Positions 59,201 through 64,000 of a stretch of DNA of 64,000 nucleotides are shown piece after piece. This DNA comes from Telopea speciosissima (Eukaryota; Streptophyta; Magnoliopsida; Proteales; Proteaceae). Position numbers and translations under genes: made by a program. The notes beneath the pieces were generated by a model, which had not been told where the DNA came from, did no database searches, and saw only the letters and a program-made list of their open reading frames with translations. How positions within the stretch are numbered: position 1 is the first letter of the stretch; each line of letters starts with the position of its first letter. The stretch lies in the NCBI RefSeq assembly GCF_018873765.1, contig NC_057925.1:12225568-12289567 (forward strand). Direction: 5' to 3'.

Positions 59201-62177
59201 CAAAGACAGTCCTTCCCTTTTTTGGCTGTTCCAAATTATTTGTTCTTGAAACAAATTAATTTGTTGGGGTTCGTAGGAAATTTAACACATTAGTACTGGC
59301 ATTTTTTGCCATTTGGCACTTCTTATCCAATTTGAAATTTTGTCCCAAGTAATGGGAAGGCAATTTTGGAAACAGGAGGCTTTTAAATGTTTTACCCACA
59401 CTTGTACTTTGGGCTTTTCTCAAAGGGGACGGTCATTGCAGGGCACAGGGAATAATACATACTCCCATATAGTTGTGACGGGTTATAGCTGTAGTAAACG
59501 AAAACCTAAAACGAGGAATGGAAATTGCAAACAACAATCACACAACACAAAGATTTATGTGGTTCGGCAAGATTGCCTATGTCAACGGTGAAATAAGACC
59601 TGCTTCACTATCAATGGAGAATTGGGTTACAGCCGCTCATCCTCACACCTCTCTTAGATACATAGAATTGCCTTCTTAGCAACAAAGTTGCAAAAAACAT
59701 TATATACAGTTTTACCGAAGTACCCATATAATCCTAAAATAAATTTTCCTCGGGGTCTTGGGCTCTATGGCCTTTTAATGGCCCTTCGGAATCAGCCCAC
59801 AAACAAAAGCGACGGAATACAAGACATCGTAACCCAACAATAGTATCATAGAACACCCAGAAATTAATTGATTTGCTTTTGGCGAATGTTTTCAAATGAA
59901 GTTTGTCCCTCTATGTAATTAAAGGCTAACAAACTTATTATACTAATAACAGAATCTAGTGAAGCCTCATTTTCTGAGATATTTATTAACATGGTTAGCT
60001 GAATGTGATATGTGGACTGATGAGCTGGTTCTTGATGGCGGCATACGATGCCCTAGTCTATAATAATGGTTAGGCACTTGGCTAATATAACACACTTCGA
60101 CTTTTGGAAGCCAATGTTAGCATATTCATCCATACTTTTGACCCCAAGTTAGGTTAGATGCATCACATAAGTAGGCACATTATTGGGGCAACATTGTTGG
60201 CCTTAAACGATAAACTGGAGTTTGATGAGCACTCTTTCCCCAATTTCTGCTTCAAATTGTAAGCCTAGGAGCTTAGCTGATTGCGTAGTTATACCACACC
60301 TAGGCTATTCCTTAGACATCCTTAGGCTGCCTGGTCTTTTAGGCCACTCCTAGGTGTTACCTTGAGCCCTTGACTTCTTGTGCCCCCACAAAGTACCTGT
60401 GTCAGCACGACACAAGATGGATATGGATATGGATATGAGACTGATAATTGGACCCTCAGCTGTATAACTTGAATGTAGATATTGATTTTCCCCATAAAAA
60501 GGCACAGTATTTTGCTTAAAAGCTCTTATGATTAAGTTCGTGTTATTTATTTCACATTCTCAACCGTAGTTGTCAAGGCGTCGCCTAGCGTCCAGGCACC
60601 CTTTGCTGGAAGGGTGCCTTGGTCGCCTAGGCAACGCTTTGATACCTTGTTCGTGTCACCTTGATTTTTCCCTCCAACCCATATGATTGCCTAGATGCCG
60701 TGACAACTATATTCTCAAAATATTTTATGATCTTTGAATTTATACCTGTATGAAAATAAAATAACCATTTTTTTTTATATCTTTAAGAGTAATTGATCAA
60801 AATACTCAGACAACCAGTAGCAAGTAACTTCCTGATATTTGAACAACGTGTCGTAATCAAGTCATTGACAGAATAGGCTAACATATCGGTCAGTAAAATA
60901 TGTTTGGATCATGTGTTCCTTTCCTGATACTTGCTGATGAAGGGAAAGATTAGATAGAGGCAGCTGGTTTGTGGGCCTGTGGTGTCTTCCTCCTCAGGAT
61001 TCCCACACCCCCTGAGAACTGGTACCAGCAAACATTGGTATGGCCACTTAAAAGGCTTTTGTTTAGCAACTAAATCTTGAAGTTGGCTGGTTCACTTTAG
61101 AAGTTTTCCATAGGAGCTGAAGATCCTGTTATGCTAAAGTACTGGTGCTATACTTTTCATGTCCATCTTTGTGTCCTTCATTTGATATTATGATTCAGAA
61201 CTTACTCACTTGGAACGTTCTGCTGCAGCAATAATCTGTTTTTACTGAATAGATGACATTCTTTTTGTTTCAAAAGGTGGAATTTTAATTTATTGCAGAA
61301 GTTTTGATGGAAAGCAACCCACTGAGAGAAACTTATTATGATTCAAATCTTTTAGGTTTAACAACTTTTTCACTTGGAACATTCTACTGCAGCAATAATC
61401 TGTATGTACTGATTGAATGGCATTCCTTTTTGTTTCAAAAGGTGAAATTTTATTTTATTGTAAAAGGTTTGGTGGACGACAGCCCACCAAGAGAATCGGT
61501 GGACCAGCTCACCTTGTTCCGTCAGGTGGAAAAGTGATATGACAAATCTGACCGTTGGATATCTAGGGAATGGTATAGATTGGCCATTTGATAAATTTCA
61601 GCCTCAAATTCAATTATTTGCCCTACTATCTAAGGGCATGCCATCACCTGTATGTTCATGCTCCCCCTTGGTAGCCCCGTGTATCCTTTGGCAGTCCTGG
61701 ATTTTTCGGTGTTCTCTTTTGCCACTTGGCCAACTCAGATTGGGCCAAAAGTTGACATGTGAGCAGTGGACCCTGGGGTCTACCAGTCCACAAAATTTCG
61801 CCCCCCCTCTGATCTACCATGTGATCCATGGATTTCATTTCTAGGCCTCCATCCACGAAAACTGCTCCCTTATTTATTTTGTTACTTTCCCATAATATAG
61901 AATATGTGAATTTTATTTTCCCGATCGCATGCTGCCTCCCACCCCCAGCCACTCCCCAGAATAAAAGGAAAAGGAAAAAGAATGTCTATATTACCTTTGC
62001 ATCTTCTTTAAAAAAATTCCGGATATGGAAAGTGGTGTTTATGCTTCACCAGAGTTTAATAGGTTTGCTTTAATATGTGCACCACAGGTTCATGAAATGG
62101 CTATGGTTTCATCTATCCAAGAAGCGCAAAAGGATAATCTTAGAAGTTTCAATGATTACATGATGCAAGTTTTGGAG
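47261..62177 (+). CDS. NUP93: Nuclear pore scaffold protein NUP93 (Nic96 family), 5' five exons, continues beyond window
   Basis: Coding exons are 47261-47362, 47468-47559, 47790-47856, 50478-50537 and 62088-62177, all GT-AG and in phase, giving the first 137 residues of a protein usually near 860. Sequence: [99 protein letters not shown] and [11 protein letters not shown]. This is the conserved N-terminus of plant NUP93 (Arabidopsis NUP93A/B), a coiled region that in Nic96/Nup93 binds other inner-ring and channel nucleoporins. The start has context GCAGTAATGGCG. Intron 3 (2.6 kb) carries two SINEs and a MITE. Intron 4 (11.55 kb) carries a LINE, a MITE and tandem duplications. A good donor (GAG|GTTAGT) follows exon 5, and the next exon lies outside. 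Confidence 0.95.
48917..49090 (-). mobile_element. tRNA-derived SINE (Au-like)
   Basis: Minus-strand head GGTGGGCCTTGGTGCAACGG, then GGTCACGGGTTCAAGTC (B-box-like), then AACAGCCTCTCTGC and a tail GCACTGGGTACGCCCTTTTT. The flanks GATGCTGCTACAACA (48902-48916 and 49091-49105) are a perfect 15-bp target duplication. It is in NUP93 intron 3. Confidence 0.92.
49529..49808 (-). mobile_element. tRNA-derived SINE (Au-like) with a MITE in its head
   Basis: Minus-strand body GGTCACGGGTTCGAGTC, AACAGCCTCTCTGTG, GGTAAGGCTGCATACATTAT and tail GCACTGGGTACTCGTACC. The flanks TGTTTTGCTAAAACATA (49512-49528) and TGTTTTGCTAATACATA (49809-49825) match at 16 of 17. The tRNA-like head is interrupted at 49673 by the MITE at 49674-49790, and the rest of the head is not recognisable after it. 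Confidence 0.85.
49674..49790. mobile_element. hAT-like MITE, TAGTTGTCAAGGCG family, inside a SINE
   Basis: The ends CATAGTTATCAGG and CTCGATAACTGTG are diverged forms of the family ends. The interior has CAAGGCGATACC and AGGCGTCCAAGGCGCC. No target duplication is visible (GGAGCAAC versus CTGTGACC), which suggests flank loss on one side. Confidence 0.75.
50032..50341. repeat. 154-bp tandem duplication in NUP93 intron 3
   Basis: Copies start at 50032 and 50186 with ACTTGAGGAATAGTA and are about 96% identical, sharing GGTCTGATTCTAAATCTGGT and TTCGTTGCCATTGATATAAT. Within each copy ACTTGAGGAATA also appears twice. Confidence 0.92.
51870..53495 (+). pseudogene. LINE ORF1 (nucleic-acid-binding protein), frameshifted
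   Basis: Pieces in different frames give [45 protein letters not shown] (DUF4283 pattern), [10 protein letters not shown] and [14 protein letters not shown]. Then [11 protein letters not shown] precedes the zinc knuckle [14 protein letters not shown] (C-x2-C-x4-H-x4-C, near 52520-52562). The remainder is Ser/Pro-rich. Several frameshifts and stops break the frame; it would have packaged the LINE RNA. Confidence 0.8.
53496..54435. other. Unexplained 0.9-kb spacer between LINE ORF1 and ORF2
   Basis: No LINE coding similarity is visible. The left part is rich in TAGGGTT words. The right part has GCTTTATTTATAATGGGGGC and GTGGAGGGGGAGAAA, which resemble an LTR TATA region and a polypurine tract. 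Related LINEs normally have a short gap here, so a nested, truncated LTR-type insertion is plausible, but no repeat pair or target duplication was found. Confidence 0.4.
54440..57985 (+). pseudogene. LINE ORF2 (endonuclease-reverse transcriptase), disrupted
   Basis: Order: endonuclease start (RGLNSPSKQ..., [13 protein letters not shown]), then [16 protein letters not shown], then [20 protein letters not shown] and [11 protein letters not shown]. The reverse transcriptase has [25 protein letters not shown] and an active-site FTDD at 56536-56547 (usual YADD), followed by [10 protein letters not shown] and [11 protein letters not shown]. The C-terminal zinc-binding domain includes CHNFIVWNV. Lesions include a TGA in place of Trp after GRIWVI near 54680, frameshifts near 56083, 56220 and 57500-57560, and a G-run of 10 at 57041-57050. 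The long open stretch 54875-56083 (402 codons) is the best preserved part. Confidence 0.9.
58211..59490. other. NUP93 intron 4 sequence, no element identified
   Basis: No ORF or repeat boundary is visible. TATCAGAGC at about 59165 resembles part of a Met-tRNA primer-binding site, but no LTR can be defined beside it. Confidence 0.35.
59495..59770. mobile_element. Transposon-derived fragment
   Basis: The segment with ACACAAAGATTTATGTGGTT, CGGCAAGATTGCCTATGTC and ACGGTGAAATAAGACC resembles a sequence dispersed in many plant genomes next to retroelements. Boundaries and class are not visible. Confidence 0.35.
60564..60710. mobile_element. hAT-like MITE, TAGTTGTCAAGGCG family, 147 bp
   Basis: The ends CCGTAGTTGTCAAGGCG and CCGTGACAACTAT are inverted repeats. 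The flanks ATTCTCAA (60556-60563 and 60711-60718) are a perfect 8-bp target duplication. Its right half (CCTCCAACCC...CGCCTAGATGCCGTGACAAC-type) is close to the copy at 36203-36300. It is in NUP93 intron 4. Confidence 0.88.
61187..61498. repeat. 148-bp tandem duplication in NUP93 intron 4
   Basis: Copies start at 61187 and 61335 and share ATTATGATTCA, CTGCAGCAATAATCTGT, TTTTTGTTTCAAAAGGTG and CCCAC(T/C)(G/A)AGAGAA. Identity is roughly 80-85%. Confidence 0.8.
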
Positions 62178-62519
62178 GTTAGTATTCATCAATAGGTTCA
62201 CGTCTCACAAAAGTTTAAGTTCGAATTCAGTTATGGTTCTAGAGGCTTTCTTTTGTTTGTCATATTCTTATGGCTGGCATGTTGTGTATCATTCAGAAAA
62301 TTTTATTTCCCTTCAACACTTTCTGGTGGTGTGCTTGTTCTGTTGTGGCCTGCTTTGCATTATAGGCCAATGCTTCAGTTTGTAATTCATATGTTGACGA
62401 GTATTTGCCTATTTGGCGTTAAATCTGTAAATCCTTGATTGCCAAAGGCAGTGTGACGCATTTAGATGTTGGATTCATAAAGAAATATTTGAGATTAACA
62501 TGCAATAATTAGTTTATTT

Positions 62520-62960
62520 TATTGTCTTTGTTTTAGAAGGTTGGGTAGAATACGTAGGATTTCTTTGGTAGTTTCTTTATTTGAGTCATTGCCTACTTTG
62601 TTTAGTGTCTTTTTAGTTGGTTTCCAATTTAGTTAGATTTTGTATTTTCATGCAAGAGAGTATTCTATATATTCAATGTAACACGGTTGAGAGAACCAGA
62701 TTTGAAGAATGAAATATGAATTGAATTATTTGGGTTGAAGTTCGTGTGGCTAATTGTGCGATCTCCCTTCCTCTTCTTCTCTTCCGTTCCCTGCGACACC
62801 TCATCTTCTGTCTTCTTCTCTCTAACCTTTAAGATCTCCTTTAATTATGATACTGCCATCCCATTATAACCTTCCGTTATTTATCATTCTGCCATTGCTC
62901 CTATACAACTTCAATAGTTACTGTTTTGCCACTTGTGCTTATGATTTGAGTTACCTAACA
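62520..62960 (+). mobile_element. LTR-like fragment in NUP93 intron 5
   Basis: The layout TATTCTATATATTCAATGTA (promoter-like) followed by GAATGAAATATGAATTGAAT and a pyrimidine-rich stretch resembles the R/U5 part of a plant LTR, like the region at 33860-34090. No second LTR is in the window. Confidence 0.3.
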
Positions 62961-63746
62961 CTTGGGTGGGCCCGTAAGCGATCTGAGTCGGGTTTTTGAA
63001 CCCTGGATCCTTATCACAGTGAGGATTATAGTTAGTCAAAACAGAAACTACAAAAAAACTTTGTTCAGGACTGAACGTTTAAAACAGCTAAAAAATTAAA
63101 TGGGACAGCAAAAAAATTGTCAAACATTCTGAAAATGGCAAAAAAATGAAAACGGATGGTAGGCATTTTAAACGTTTAGATTTTCCAAGTTTGGGACCGG
63201 AAAAAAAAAACTGGCAATATAGGCCAATAAATTGAGGAAATATTATCTAACTGCTTGTATCCAAAGTTCAATGCAACTATATTATCATGCACCTTTTGAA
63301 GAAGAGGATATATCTTTGGGACATTCATCACCCCCCCCCCCCAAAAAAAAAAAAATAAAAAAAGAAAAAAGACCACCATGAGTTGAAGAACTGCCCTCAA
63401 AGCTCTGATATCATTTTAAACTAATTAAAAGAAAAAAAAAAAATGATTTCAGCCTTGCAGTTACCCAATTTTGTAGGTCGGTTACATAACCATTCCAGCC
63501 CTTGTGGTTACCCTGTTTTGCACTTAATTTACAAAGCAATCCACCATTTGACACCTTAAGGGGAACCTCAAGAATTTGAACACATGAGAACATGATTTTT
63601 TCAAAAGTCTCTAACCTGTCATAGAAATTAAAGCTAACATTTAACTCTTCCGATTGCTTGGAGCTGAGACATCCCTCCTTTATCTTTTATGAGAAACAAA
63701 GCTTAAATCATTCAATCATATGCACTTGGGCTCTAGCACTGGACTG

Positions 63747-63877
63747 CATGGTTGTCAAAGTGTCTAGGCGACCCAAGGCGTTGGAGAGGGCCTAAATGTA
63801 AGATAACCAAGGAGTTCAAGGCACCCGTCTAGGCGACCAAGGTGCTTGGACGCCAACGCATTGCCTTGACAACTATG
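63747..63877. mobile_element. hAT-like MITE, TAGTTGTCAAGGCG family, 131 bp
   Basis: The ends CATGGTTGTCAAAG and CTTGACAACTATG are inverted repeats. The flanks CTGGACTG (63739-63746) and CTGGAATG (63878-63885) match at 7 of 8. The interior has GTCTAGGCGACC twice. It is in NUP93 intron 5. Confidence 0.85.
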
Positions 63878-64000
63878 CTGGAATGACTCCAACAGAAATT
63901 CCTTTGGATTTGCTACATAGAATGAATAATTTTTTCTAGGATGAGTGACAGATGAGGTAGATCATAAGATGCATAGGATTTGGTAGCAGTTTCAACCAGA

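Overview
This window is nuclear DNA of a flowering plant. Genes have GT-AG introns, several introns are kilobases long, and most of the space between exons is transposon-derived. The elements include LINEs, a non-autonomous LTR element, SINEs resembling the plant Au family, hAT- and Mutator-type miniature elements (MITEs), and one inserted piece of plastid DNA. Nothing visible fixes the species; an AT-rich, probably eudicot, genome fits.

Four host genes can be supported. (1) A small single-span membrane protein (+ strand, CDS 5553-5888) has a 5' leader exon at 4131-4196. (2) A mitochondrial MAM33/p32-family protein (- strand, three exons, 18983 to 10622) has its second intron swollen by a LINE fragment that carries a nested LTR element. 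(3) A complete P-loop protein of the LPA1 (LOW PHYTIC ACID 1) / 2-phosphoglycerate-kinase-like family (- strand, seven coding exons, 39898 to 21384) has introns of up to 7.2 kb. These introns hold a SINE in each of two introns, MITEs, a LINE fragment and plastid DNA. (4) The 5' part of the nuclear-pore scaffold gene NUP93 (+ strand, five exons, 47261 to 62177) runs off the right edge. Its fourth intron is 11.5 kb and contains a near full-length but broken LINE. Every exon junction of the last three genes was checked for splice dinucleotides and reading phase, and all joins stay in frame.

The most unusual stretch lies between LPA1 and NUP93. It is a 2.1 kb Pack-MULE (42183-44298) with 117-bp terminal inverted repeats and a perfect 9-bp target-site duplication. 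It carries pieces of three unrelated host genes: a glycine-rich RNA-binding protein, an uncharacterised plant membrane protein, and a class-V aminotransferase / cysteine-desulfurase-like protein. Other notable items are a composite plastid insertion joining ccsA to ycf2, a decayed copy of a MAM33 exon, two hAT-like MITE families with 8-bp target duplications, and many short tandem duplications. I found no tRNA or rRNA gene, no CRISPR array, and no convincing new multi-gene system.

The four genes are functionally unrelated housekeeping genes: mitochondrial matrix, phytate-related metabolism, nuclear pore, and an unknown membrane protein. What links them here is intron growth by transposon insertion without loss of coding capacity.
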